DNA of 64,000 nucleotides from Terasakiella sp033100395 (lineage in GTDB: Bacteria; Pseudomonadota; Alphaproteobacteria; Rhodospirillales; Terasakiellaceae). The translations under genes and the position numbers were made by a program. Where the stretch lies: the NCBI RefSeq assembly GCF_033100395.1, contig NZ_JAWLVJ010000024.1, positions 7,009 through 71,008 on the forward strand, given 5' to 3'. The stretch's first letter is position 1. Every line of letters begins with the position of its first letter. Below, piece after piece: positions 45,141-52,861 of the stretch. The notes under the pieces are model-generated. The model saw only the letters and a program-made list of their open reading frames with translations. It was not told the DNA's origin and did not search any database.

Positions 45141-46037
45141 ATGAACTTGGCTCTTGCAGTTCTCGTGGATGGTGTCGTTTATTCTTCGTGGCTGTTTTTG
45201 ATCGCCGCTGGTTTGACGCTGATCTACGGTGTTATGAAAATTCTCAATATGGCGCATGGCAGCTTTTATGCCATCGGGGCTTATAGTGGTGCGTCCCTGA
45301 TCGGTGTCTATTTTGCAGGCGGCAATCCGCCCTGGGCCAGCTATCTGTTATTGATTGGTGTGGCTTTGGTTGCGGGTCTGATCGTCGGTCTGTTGATTGA
45401 ACGCGGGTTTCTTCAATTTATGTATGGCCGTGATGAAGTGGTGATGATCCTTGTCACCTATGGCATCCTGTTAATTTTGGAAGATACGATCAAGCTTTTG
45501 TGGGGGGTGGATCCTTACTTTGCCTATCAACCTTACACATTGCTTGGTCGTACAAAAATCGCCGGGCTTTCTTTTGCCAATTATGACTTCATGCTGGTGA
45601 CTGTCACCGCGCTGATTGCTTTGGCGCTATGGTGGTCTCTGAACAAAACCCAGAACGGCAAAATCCTGCAATCGGTCATTCATGATCGCGAAATAGCAGG
45701 TGCGCTGGGCGTGAATGTGACCAAAATTTTCACCATTACTTTTGTGATCGGTGCCTTCCTTGGTGCTTTTGCCGGGGCCTTGACTGCACCGGGCATTTCC
45801 GTGGTGCCGGGCATTGGTATTGAAGTGATCATCCTGGCCTTTGCCGTTGTGGTCATCGGTGGGCTTGGCAGTGTGGGCGGTGCCTTCGCAGGTGCGCTGA
45901 TCGTTGGGATTTCGCGTGCGTTATCGGTGCATCTCTATCCCGATGTGGAACTGTTTGTGATCTATGGCGTGATGGGGCTTGTATTGGCTTTCCGTCCGCA
46001 AGGTCTGTTTGCCATTGCAACTGCGAGGAAGATTTAA
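45141..46037 (+). CDS. HAAT-family ABC transporter permease (LivH type)
   Basis: A 298-residue permease with about eight hydrophobic segments. LivH signatures include GLTLIYGVMKILNMAHGSFY near the N-terminus, a NKTQNGKILQSVIHDREIAG coupling loop, and the GGLGSVGGAFAGALIVGISR region near the C-terminus. GAGGTGAGCG precedes the ATG. The next gene starts 2 bp after its stop. Confidence 0.92.
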   Translation: MNLALAVLVDGVVYSSWLFLIAAGLTLIYGVMKILNMAHGSFYAIGAYSGASLIGVYFAGGNPPWASYLLLIGVALVAGLIVGLLIERGFLQFMYGRDEVVMILVTYGILLILEDTIKLLWGVDPYFAYQPYTLLGRTKIAGLSFANYDFMLVTVTALIALALWWSLNKTQNGKILQSVIHDREIAGALGVNVTKIFTITFVIGAFLGAFAGALTAPGISVVPGIGIEVIILAFAVVVIGGLGSVGGAFAGALIVGISRALSVHLYPDVELFVIYGVMGLVLAFRPQGLFAIATARKI

Positions 46038-46038
46038 C

Positions 46039-46980
46039 ATGGAACAAAAATATTCATACATGATGTTGATCGCTGCCCTGGCCGTGATGGCGCTGGGTTT
46101 GATCTTACCCTACTGGTTCAGTTTTCTTGTGACCGTTGCGCTTGCTAAAGGCTTGGTGGTTTTGGGTTTGTTGATCCTGATGCGCACCGGGTTGGTGTCG
46201 TTCGGACAAGGCCTTTATTACTGCGCAGGGGCTTATGCGGTTGGGGCCTTCAGTAACTATTTTGAAACTGACAACGTGGTTATCCTGCTGCTGGTGGCGA
46301 TTGTCGCTGGTGTGGTGATTTCGTCGCTGGTGGGCCTGTTGTTGTGCCGATACCGTGATATCTTCTTTGCCATGTTCTCCATGGCCTTTTCCATGATCCT
46401 TTATGGGGTGTTGGTGAAAAGTGCAGACCTTGGCAGCTCTGACGGATTTAACGTCACCGCACCCGCTTTGTTTGGTTGGGCACCACAGGTGACAGGTGGT
46501 GGCATCCTGCCATATTGGACTGCGATTATTCTGGTTTGTCTGGCGGGCTATATCATCTGGAAATATCTGCAATCGCCCATGGGCATGGCGGGTGAAGCCA
46601 TTCGTGAAAATGAAATTCGGGTGGAATATCTCGGGGTCTCCGTTCAGAAGATGATCTATTTCAAATATATCTTTGCGGCTGTTCTTGCATCCCTTGGCGG
46701 GGCGATCGTGGCGATGAGTGTGGGGCATATTGATCCGGAAATGGCTTATTGGACCACCTCGGGTGAGTTTGTCTTTATCGCACTGCTGGGCGGCATCGGC
46801 CATGTGGCGGCACCACTGCTGGGCGCGATTATTTTCGAGCTGATGCGCACCTTTGCTTTCCAGCTTTCACCTTATACCTGGCAGATGGTCCTGGGGATTG
46901 CGCTGCTTGCGATCATCATTTTCCTGCCTAAAGGCCTGTGGTCGTTGAAAAGCAAAATCGTGAAAGGAGAACAGGCATGA
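46039..46980 (+). CDS. HAAT-family ABC transporter permease (LivM type)
   Basis: A 313-residue partner permease. The family GLVSFGQGLYYCAGAYAVGA segment and the GMAGEAIRENEIRVEYLGVS coupling loop are clear, and the C-terminal region has LLGGIGHVAAPLLGAIIFEL. ATG 46039 fits operon spacing, although an in-frame start exists at 45979. Its stop overlaps the next start by ATGA. Confidence 0.92.
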   Translation: MEQKYSYMMLIAALAVMALGLILPYWFSFLVTVALAKGLVVLGLLILMRTGLVSFGQGLYYCAGAYAVGAFSNYFETDNVVILLLVAIVAGVVISSLVGLLLCRYRDIFFAMFSMAFSMILYGVLVKSADLGSSDGFNVTAPALFGWAPQVTGGGILPYWTAIILVCLAGYIIWKYLQSPMGMAGEAIRENEIRVEYLGVSVQKMIYFKYIFAAVLASLGGAIVAMSVGHIDPEMAYWTTSGEFVFIALLGGIGHVAAPLLGAIIFELMRTFAFQLSPYTWQMVLGIALLAIIIFLPKGLWSLKSKIVKGEQA

Positions 46981-47759
46981 CAGCACTCTTGAGAACCCGT
47001 GATCTCGCCAAGAACTTTGGTGCGGTCACAGCAGCAGCGGATATCAATGTAGATATCAATGCCGGGGAAATCGTCGGTGTGATCGGATCAAACGGGGCGG
47101 GTAAAACCACCTTCATCAATATGGTTACAGGCTATCTGGAACCAAGCGCAGGCGAAATCCTGTTTGATGGCATCAGTGTTATTGGCCGCAAACCGCGTGA
47201 AGTGATGCGTGCTGGCATGTGTCGGTCTTTTCAGGTGGCGCAATTGTTCCCGGAACTGACGGTTCTGGAAAATGTGATTATCGCGATTGGCATGGCGGAA
47301 AGTAAAACACTGGCTTTCTTTGCCCCGCTTAAAAACAAAGCACGTGATGCACAGGCCCGTGCCATGCTGGAAGAATATGACATCATCCAATATGTGGATG
47401 AGGTTGTTTCCACCCTGCCACAAGGAGTGCGCAAGCTTCTGGATATCGCTATGGCCATGATCAGCAAGCCGAAGATTCTGCTGCTGGATGAACCCACATC
47501 GGGTGTGGCGATTGAAGATAAGTTTGATTTGATGAACACGGTGATGGCGGCCGTTCGAAAATCCGGTGCGGCCGTTTTATTTGTTGAACACGATATGGAT
47601 GTGATCGCGCGATATTCCACCCGCGTGCTGGCCTTTTATGACGGACGTGTGCTGTCAGACGGGCCGACACTGGATGTGATGCGTGATGAAAATGTCCAGA
47701 AACTGGTCATCGGCCATCATCTGGATTTGGACGAATTGGAAGGAGCAGCCTATGCTTAA
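46977..47759 (+). CDS. HAAT-family ABC transporter ATPase (LivG type)
   Basis: A 260-residue ATPase with Walker A GSNGAGKTT, Q-loop RSFQVAQLFPELTVLEN, a diverged ABC signature (LPQGVRKLLDIAMAM; Leu-Pro-Gln-Gly in place of Leu-Ser-Gly-Gly), Walker B ILLLDEPTSGVAIED and switch histidine in FVEHDMDVI. LivG-type proteins often have a modified signature, so this need not impair activity. It overlaps LivM by ATGA and LivF by 8 bp. Confidence 0.92.
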   Translation: MTALLRTRDLAKNFGAVTAAADINVDINAGEIVGVIGSNGAGKTTFINMVTGYLEPSAGEILFDGISVIGRKPREVMRAGMCRSFQVAQLFPELTVLENVIIAIGMAESKTLAFFAPLKNKARDAQARAMLEEYDIIQYVDEVVSTLPQGVRKLLDIAMAMISKPKILLLDEPTSGVAIEDKFDLMNTVMAAVRKSGAAVLFVEHDMDVIARYSTRVLAFYDGRVLSDGPTLDVMRDENVQKLVIGHHLDLDELEGAAYA

Positions 47760-48396
47760 GCTGGAAGATGTCTCAACCTCCATTCAGGGGACACCGATCC
47801 TGCGCAATGTGGACCTTGAGATCAAAAAAGGTCATATGGTCGGCCTGATCGGGCGCAACGGGGCGGGGAAAACCACTTTGATGCGCACCGTTATGGGTGT
47901 CTTAAAGCCTACAGGCGGCGATATCATTATTGATGGCAAGAACCTGACCAAATCCGGGGCCCATGAACGCCCGAAACTGAAGGTTGGTTACATGCCGGAA
48001 GACCGCCGTCTGATCCCGACTCTAAGCGTGGAAGAAAATATCCTGATCCCGGCCTGGGCGAACGGTGTCAATGAAGCCGAAGCCCGCTTGGCTTGGGTTT
48101 ACGAGTTGATGCCCGAAGTGGAAGGGTTTGCGGATCGTAAAGCCCTGCAGCTTTCAGGCGGGCAGCAAAAACTGGTCGCACTTGCGCGTGCGATGATGAG
48201 CGGTATTCACGTTCTATTGCTGGATGAACCGTTTGAAGGAGTGGCCCCTGCGTTGTCACGTCGTCTGCTGACGGTGCTGGAAACGCTGAAGGACGAAGGG
48301 CTTTCTGTTTTGTTGTCTGAATCAGATTACACCCATTCCAAGGACCTTGTGGATGAGGTTTATATGATTGAACGCGGGGCGGTGACACAGAATTGA
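47752..48396 (+). CDS. HAAT-family ABC transporter ATPase (LivF type)
   Basis: A 214-residue ATPase, slightly shorter than usual LivF (about 235). Walker A GRNGAGKTT, the LivF-specific YMPEDRRLIPTLSVEENI stretch, signature LSGGQQKLVALARAM and Walker B LLLDEPFEGVAP are intact. The switch-loop histidine position reads LLSESDYTHS, so Ser replaces the usual Glu-His pair region (E-x-N in many LivF). It ends the operon before a strong terminator. Confidence 0.9.
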   Translation: MLKLEDVSTSIQGTPILRNVDLEIKKGHMVGLIGRNGAGKTTLMRTVMGVLKPTGGDIIIDGKNLTKSGAHERPKLKVGYMPEDRRLIPTLSVEENILIPAWANGVNEAEARLAWVYELMPEVEGFADRKALQLSGGQQKLVALARAMMSGIHVLLLDEPFEGVAPALSRRLLTVLETLKDEGLSVLLSESDYTHSKDLVDEVYMIERGAVTQN

Positions 48397-48413
48397 TCTG
48401 GTTGATCAATCGC

Positions 48414-48453
48414 AAAAAGGGGCTGCTGGCATATCGTCAGCGGCCCCTTTTTT
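48414..48453 (+). terminator. Terminator of the HAAT transporter operon
   Basis: A 15-bp stem with one G-U pair (AAAAAGGGGCTGCTG at 48414-48428 against the arm from 48438) around a 9-nt loop ends in a run of T. It is convergent with the terminator of the opposite operon. Confidence 0.88.
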
Positions 48454-48470
48454 TGCTGGATGTAGGGCAC

Positions 48471-48500
48471 AAAAAAAGCGGCACCCGGGAGAAGTGCCGC
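48471..48500 (-). terminator. Terminator of the alcohol dehydrogenase/semialdehyde dehydrogenase operon
   Basis: Read on the minus strand: GCGGCAC, a 9-nt loop, GTGCCGC, then seven T (plus-strand arms 48478-48484 and 48494-48500, A run 48471-48477). It lies 33 bp after the GabD-like stop. Confidence 0.85.
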
Positions 48501-48532
48501 CAAGTTTTGTAGGGAAGGGACGTCGGGACTTG

Positions 48533-49999
48533 CTAGATCCCTCCCATGCAGAGGTACTTGACTTCTACATATTCATCGATGCCCTGATGGGCACCTTCAC
48601 GGCCCAGGCCGCTTTCTTTGATGCCGCCAAAGGGGGCGACTTCGGTGGAAATGATACCTTCATTGATGCCAACCATGCCGCTTTCCAGTCCTTCGCTGAT
48701 GCGCCAGATGCGACCGATGTCGCGGGCGTAGAAATAAGCGGCCAGTCCGAAAGGCGTGTCATTGGCCAAACGCAGGGCTTCTTCTTCATCTTTGAAGCGA
48801 TAGATGGGTGCTAAGGGGCCAAAGGTTTCCTCATGCGTGACGATCATTTCTGGGGTGACATCAGTCAGAATTGTGGGTTCATAAAAGGTCCCGCCCAAAT
48901 CGTGGGGCTTGCCGCCCAGGACAACTTTCGCGCCTTTTGAAACAGCATCTTCCACATGGTTCTGGACCTTATCAAGGGCGGCCTGATTGATCAGCGGGCC
49001 TTGGGTGTTGCCACCTTCAAGGCTTGGGCCGACTTTGAACTTCGAAACTTCAGCTTTCAGTCGTTCCACAAAGTCATCATAGACATTGTCCTGCACTAAA
49101 ATTCGGTTGGCACAGACGCAGGTTTGACCTGTGTTTCTGTATTTGGATGCAAGCGCACCCGCAACAGCCGCATCCAGATCAGCATCATCAAAGACGATGA
49201 AAGGCGCATTGCCACCCAGTTCGAGGCTGACCTTTTTGACCGTATCACTGGATTGTTTCATCAGTAATTTGCCAACCGGGGTGGAACCTGTGAAAGAGAT
49301 TTTGCGAACGATCGGACTTTCGGTCAAGGCCCCACCCACCGCAGGGGCGTTGGATTTGGAACAGGTCACCACATTCAGCAAACCAGCAGGTAAACCTGCC
49401 TGTTCGGCAAGTTCACAGAGTGCAAGGGCTGACAGCGGGGTATCTTCGGCAGGTTTGACCACGACGGCGCAGCCCGCAGCCAATGCGGGGCCGACCTTGC
49501 GGGTGATCATGGCGATGGGGAAGTTCCAGGGGGTGATGGCAGCCACAACGCCGATGGGTTGTTTGATGGTCATCAGGCGTTTATCTGACATATGGGCCGG
49601 GATAACATCACCGTAGGTGCGCTTGCCTTCCTCAGCAAACCATTCAATGAAGCTTGCGCCATAAACGACTTCGCCGCTTGCTTCCACCAGTGGCTTGCCC
49701 TGTTCTGCCGACATCAAAAGGGCGAGGTCTTCCTGATTGGCGAGGATCAGGTCGTTCCATTTCTGCAAGATGGCAGACCGTTCTTTCGCCGTCTTCTTGC
49801 GCCAGCTTGCAAAGGCGGCGTGGGCATTTTCAATCGCCTGACAGGTTTCCTCTGCCCCCATATCGGGAACGGAAGTGATCAGACTTTGATCTGCCGGGTT
49901 GGTGATGTTCAGGATTGCGCCATTCTTGGCATCAACCCATTGGCCGTTGATATAAGCCTGAGATCGTAAAAGGTTGGGATTGGATAAGGTAAGGGGCAT
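48533..49999 (-). CDS. Second succinate-semialdehyde-type dehydrogenase (GabD-like)
   Basis: A 488-residue GabD-subgroup aldehyde dehydrogenase with PWNFPIAMITRKVGPALAAG, general base Glu260 (SLELGGNAPF) and the TCVCANR motif with nucleophile Cys294. It is as close to E. coli GabD as the enzyme at 6.96 kb, but it stands in a different operon behind an iron alcohol dehydrogenase and a thioesterase, under a sigma-54 promoter. Together alcohol and aldehyde dehydrogenase would convert a hydroxy acid such as 4-hydroxybutyrate to succinate. Glutarate semialdehyde is an alternative substrate. Confidence 0.88.
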   Translation of the reverse strand: MPLTLSNPNLLRSQAYINGQWVDAKNGAILNITNPADQSLITSVPDMGAEETCQAIENAHAAFASWRKKTAKERSAILQKWNDLILANQEDLALLMSAEQGKPLVEASGEVVYGASFIEWFAEEGKRTYGDVIPAHMSDKRLMTIKQPIGVVAAITPWNFPIAMITRKVGPALAAGCAVVVKPAEDTPLSALALCELAEQAGLPAGLLNVVTCSKSNAPAVGGALTESPIVRKISFTGSTPVGKLLMKQSSDTVKKVSLELGGNAPFIVFDDADLDAAVAGALASKYRNTGQTCVCANRILVQDNVYDDFVERLKAEVSKFKVGPSLEGGNTQGPLINQAALDKVQNHVEDAVSKGAKVVLGGKPHDLGGTFYEPTILTDVTPEMIVTHEETFGPLAPIYRFKDEEEALRLANDTPFGLAAYFYARDIGRIWRISEGLESGMVGINEGIISTEVAPFGGIKESGLGREGAHQGIDEYVEVKYLCMGGI

Positions 50000-50007
50000 G
50001 GTAACTG

Positions 50008-50454
50008 TTATTCCGTTTCTTTAAAAAGCGCGGTTACGACGCTTTGGAGTTTTTCAGGGAGGGGAGTTGGTTTCTGCGTTGCGCGTTCCACATAAACGTG
50101 GATGAAGTGGCCTTGGGCCGCAGCTTGTTCTGAACCTTCGATAAACAGGCCGATTTCATAACGCACCGAACTTTTACCGATTTTGGTCACTCGAATGCCC
50201 GCTTCCACATTTTGCGGGAAGGTGATGGAGGCAAAGTAATTACACCGGGTTTCCACCACCAGGCCGATGACCTCGCTGTTGTGGATATCTAGGGCACCTT
50301 CATCAATCAGATGTTTGTTCACGGCTGTGTCGAAATAGCTGTAATAATTCACATTATTGACGTGACCGTAGACATCGTTGTCCATCCAGCGAGTGGGAAC
50401 GGTTGAAAAATGGGCGTAGTCCACACGAGCGTTTGGGGTCGGTTTGTTTGACAT
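50008..50454 (-). CDS. Hotdog-fold acyl-CoA thioesterase (4HBT/YbgC family)
   Basis: A 148-residue single-hotdog protein. The catalytic segment RWMDNDVYGHVNNVNYYSYF holds the aspartate nucleophile/base of the 4HBT family. The frame opens at 50514, but ATG 50454 has GAGG about 8 nt upstream and does not overlap the preceding gene. It lies between the alcohol and semialdehyde dehydrogenase genes, 10 bp from the former. It may free a CoA ester (for example 4-hydroxybutyryl-CoA) or protect the CoA pool; the exact substrate is unknown. Confidence 0.85.
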   Translation of the reverse strand: MSNKPTPNARVDYAHFSTVPTRWMDNDVYGHVNNVNYYSYFDTAVNKHLIDEGALDIHNSEVIGLVVETRCNYFASITFPQNVEAGIRVTKIGKSSVRYEIGLFIEGSEQAAAQGHFIHVYVERATQKPTPLPEKLQSVVTALFKETE

Positions 50455-50464
50455 GATCGAGACC

Positions 50465-51625
50465 TCAAAACGCAGCTTGATAAAGCGAAAGCGCGTGATC
50501 TTCACTGACGTCACGCGGATTATTGACCAGCAAGCGGGTCTGTTTCATCGCTTCAGATGCCAATGTGGGAAGATCAGATTCAGAGACACCAACTTCTCGC
50601 AAGGTGCTTTCCAGACCCAGGTCCGTGCAAAGTGACGCTGTTTTGGCAATCAGTGCCTCCACCCGTTCATTCAGACCCGAAACTTGGGCAAGTTCACTAA
50701 ACATGCTGGGGGCCAGCTCATAATAGGCTTGCGTGCAGTGGGATGCATTAAATCGCATGACATGCGATAACATTAGGGCGTTGGAAAGGCCATGGGGCAC
50801 ATGGAAGATACCGCCAAGCGGATAGGCAAGCGCATGGACCGCAGCCACCGGGGAATTGGCAAAGGCCTGCCCGGCGAGGGTGGAACCCAGCAGCATGTTG
50901 GAACGGGCTTCTTTATTTTTAGGGTCGCGCACAACGGTTTCAATATTGGCACTCAGCAGACGTAAAGCTTCTAAGGCCAATGTTTTTGAAACTGGGTTGT
51001 TGTTAACCGATTTGGAGGTATAAGCCTCAATCGCATGGACCATGGCGTCAATCCCGGTGGCAGCAGTGATGGAAGCAGGCAGGCCAAGGGTCAGGTCCGC
51101 ATCCAAAAGCGCCACATCTGGCAACAATTGCGGCGCAACGACGCCTTTCTTTTCCGTCTTTCCTACCGTGATGATAGAAATCGGGGTGACTTCTGATCCC
51201 GTGCCTGCGGTTGTCGGGATCTGGATCAGGGGTAGGCGGTGTTGGGTGGCCATATTGACCCCATAGATGTCTTCCAGCTTTTCCCCGCCACCAACCAACA
51301 GGGCGACCAGTTTTGCCACATCCATGCTTGATCCGCCGCCAAGGCCAATTACGCCGTCGATTTTTGCTTTTCTGGCAACGTCGCAGGCCTGTTCAACGAT
51401 GGCAGCAGGTGGGTCAGCGACGACATCGCTGAAGATTTCAATCTTGATGTCTGCCTGTTTCAAGCTTTCAACTGCGCCATCAAGCAAGCCAAGTTTTAAA
51501 AGTCCGGGGTCGGTCACCAGAAGAATGCGTGATCCGATGTGTTGTTTGGTGATTAGTCCAAGTTTTTCGATGCAGCCAGGTTCACAAATGATGCTTTTGG
51601 TCGTGTTGAAGACAAAGCTATTCAT
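50465..51625 (-). CDS. Iron-containing alcohol dehydrogenase
   Basis: A 386-residue group III (Fe-ADH) enzyme. The NAD-binding GLGGGSSMDVAK motif, IPTTAGTGSEVTPISII, and metal ligands in ATGIDAMVHAIEAY and FHVPHGLSNAL are visible and complete. GGGAGG lies 7 nt before the start. The family reduces or oxidises small alcohols and hydroxy acids. Pairing with a GabD-like gene makes 4-hydroxybutyrate dehydrogenase the most attractive assignment, followed by 1,3-propanediol- or lactaldehyde-type activities. It is the first gene of a three-gene operon with a perfect-looking sigma-54 promoter. Confidence 0.9.
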   Translation of the reverse strand: MNSFVFNTTKSIICEPGCIEKLGLITKQHIGSRILLVTDPGLLKLGLLDGAVESLKQADIKIEIFSDVVADPPAAIVEQACDVARKAKIDGVIGLGGGSSMDVAKLVALLVGGGEKLEDIYGVNMATQHRLPLIQIPTTAGTGSEVTPISIITVGKTEKKGVVAPQLLPDVALLDADLTLGLPASITAATGIDAMVHAIEAYTSKSVNNNPVSKTLALEALRLLSANIETVVRDPKNKEARSNMLLGSTLAGQAFANSPVAAVHALAYPLGGIFHVPHGLSNALMLSHVMRFNASHCTQAYYELAPSMFSELAQVSGLNERVEALIAKTASLCTDLGLESTLREVGVSESDLPTLASEAMKQTRLLVNNPRDVSEDHALSLYQAAF

Positions 51626-51673
51626 TGAAAAGCCTCCCTTGTTATTGCCTTTGCGTAGATTTCACTATGTCAT

Positions 51674-51690
51674 TGCAATTGGGGTGCCAA
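51674..51690 (-). promoter_or_regulatory. Sigma-54 promoter of the alcohol dehydrogenase operon
   Basis: On the minus strand TTGGCACCCCAATTGCA has the full -24 TTGGCAC and -12 TTGCA elements with GG-N10-GC spacing (plus-strand CC at 51687-51688, GC at 51675-51676). It is the best sigma-54 match in the window. Transcription should begin near 51663, about 38 nt before the ATG. Confidence 0.82.
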
Positions 51691-51750
51691 GCGATGTTGT
51701 TCTTTAGTGTTTTGATTTTAAAAGATAAAATTATGATTAATTTGCATTTT

Positions 51751-51797
51751 GAGCCGCTGGCGATCTTGGTTGGCAAAAGCGTGAGCGTTTATCGCTC
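51751..51797. promoter_or_regulatory. Paired upstream activator sites of the alcohol dehydrogenase operon
   Basis: GAGCG-TTTAT-CGCTC (51783-51797) is a perfect copy of the symmetric pattern. GAGCC-GCTGG-CGATC (51751-51765) matches 8 of 10 arm positions. Their centres (51790 and 51758) are exactly 32 bp apart and lie about 95 and 127 bp upstream of the predicted start. Confidence 0.6.
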
Positions 51798-51980
51798 TGG
51801 TTACGGTCTCTGTTGATGTCTAGAGGAGAAAGTCCGGGTGCAAGTTTAATTTTTAATGCCCAAAACAGAAGAGATTCTTCAACGAACTGTATAGTGCCTA
51901 TAGGTGAGTTCAGTTATTGGGGAGCATTAGTTCTGGTGAGCAGTGCTAACGTATAAAGCAAGGAGAATGAGTGTCTGCTC

Positions 51981-52658
51981 TTATTGATCTTTTGCGCCCA
52001 TATATTCCATCAGGCTGCTGTAGGAATCCTGAATATGCTGGTGGGTCAGTTCGGCAGCCAGGTCGCCATTACCTTCTTCGCAAGCTTGTAAAATACCCAA
52101 ATGTTCCTTGCGTGCCTTTTCCATCCCGTCCGTCAGGACGAGTTGTGCACGCACGTAAGAATCGATGCGATCGCTGATTTCTTTGATGATCTTTAAATGG
52201 AAAGGTCGTTGGGCATCACGATAAAGGGCTTCATGGAAGCGTCTGTTCAGTTCGCCCCATTGTCCAGGGTCGGTTTCCGTGCTGAATTTGTCACAGCATT
52301 CACGCGCGATTTCCAGGGTTTCTTCTGAGATATTTTGCACCGCATGTTTGATGATGAGCGGTTCCAGCATCAGGCGGATTTCATAAATTTCTTCAATTTC
52401 ATCATCGCTCAGGGAAGAAACGATGGCGCCTTTATAGCGCTCATTCTTGACAAGTCCTTGTGCTTCCAGACGTTTTAAGGCTTCGCGTACCGGAATGCGA
52501 GAGACATTAAATATCTTTGCGATATTTTCCTGACGGATCGACTCGCCGGCCTTCAAATTACCGCTGATGATCTCATCACGCAGCGCATCGAAGATAATAT
52601 CCGATGAAGATGCCGATTTTCCCAAATCCACAGCACGTTGTTTCAGCTTGTCGTACAA
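51981..52658 (-). CDS. GntR-family (FadR/FCD subfamily) regulator of the hydroxyproline operon
   Basis: About 225 residues. The N-terminal winged HTH reads IAKIFNVSRIPVREALKRLE. The C-terminal FCD domain carries the usual metal/ligand positions (Asp plus His in NRRFHEALY, KEHLGI and LTHQH). The frame opens at ATG 52709, but TTG 52658 has a GGAAGG site about 7 nt upstream, whereas ATG 52709 has an AGGGA directly abutting it. It is divergent from the hydroxyproline operon, and a 32-bp palindrome lies between them. Members of this subfamily commonly repress catabolic operons until a substrate-derived acid binds. Confidence 0.88.
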   Translation of the reverse strand: MYDKLKQRAVDLGKSASSSDIIFDALRDEIISGNLKAGESIRQENIAKIFNVSRIPVREALKRLEAQGLVKNERYKGAIVSSLSDDEIEEIYEIRLMLEPLIIKHAVQNISEETLEIARECCDKFSTETDPGQWGELNRRFHEALYRDAQRPFHLKIIKEISDRIDSYVRAQLVLTDGMEKARKEHLGILQACEEGNGDLAAELTHQHIQDSYSSLMEYMGAKDQ

Positions 52659-52753
52659 GGCCCGTCCTTCCTTTGTTTTCTGCCTTTTTTTGAATAAGGG
52701 ACAATGCATTCCCTGTCAAACAAGATGCACTTTATCGCAAATTTTATAAAAAA

Positions 52754-52785
52754 TATATTGCATATTGGATCCAATATGCAATATA
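52754..52785. promoter_or_regulatory. Perfect 32-bp palindromic operator between the GntR gene and the hydroxyproline operon
   Basis: The left half is TATATTGCATATTGGA and the right half is its exact reverse complement, centred at 52769/52770. The core ATTGGATCCAAT is typical of FadR/FCD-type operators. A TATAAA-like -10 for the GntR gene lies beside it on the minus strand, so binding should block both directions. Confidence 0.7.
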
Positions 52786-52861
52786 CAAAAATTACTCCGG
52801 CACGAAGAAGGCGATAAAACAGGCCCTCGTTGCCCGGTTCATTTTTTCATTGGAGGTATTT

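Larger units (their letters stand above)
51626..51980. promoter_or_regulatory. 355-bp control region upstream of the alcohol dehydrogenase operon
   Basis: No gene is evident. From left to right the region holds the minus-strand sigma-54 promoter (51674-51690), a near-IHF site on the minus strand (51705-51717, one mismatch), two activator-type sites (51751-51765 and 51783-51797), then about 180 bp up to the end of the GntR gene in which I see no further signal and no clear terminator for GntR. Confidence 0.6.

Noticed and set aside
52798..52812. A GG-N10-GC sequence (CGGCACGAAGAAGGC) upstream of the hydroxyproline operon
   Set aside because: The -12 element reads AGGC instead of TTGC, there are no paired activator sites, and a GntR palindrome already explains control.
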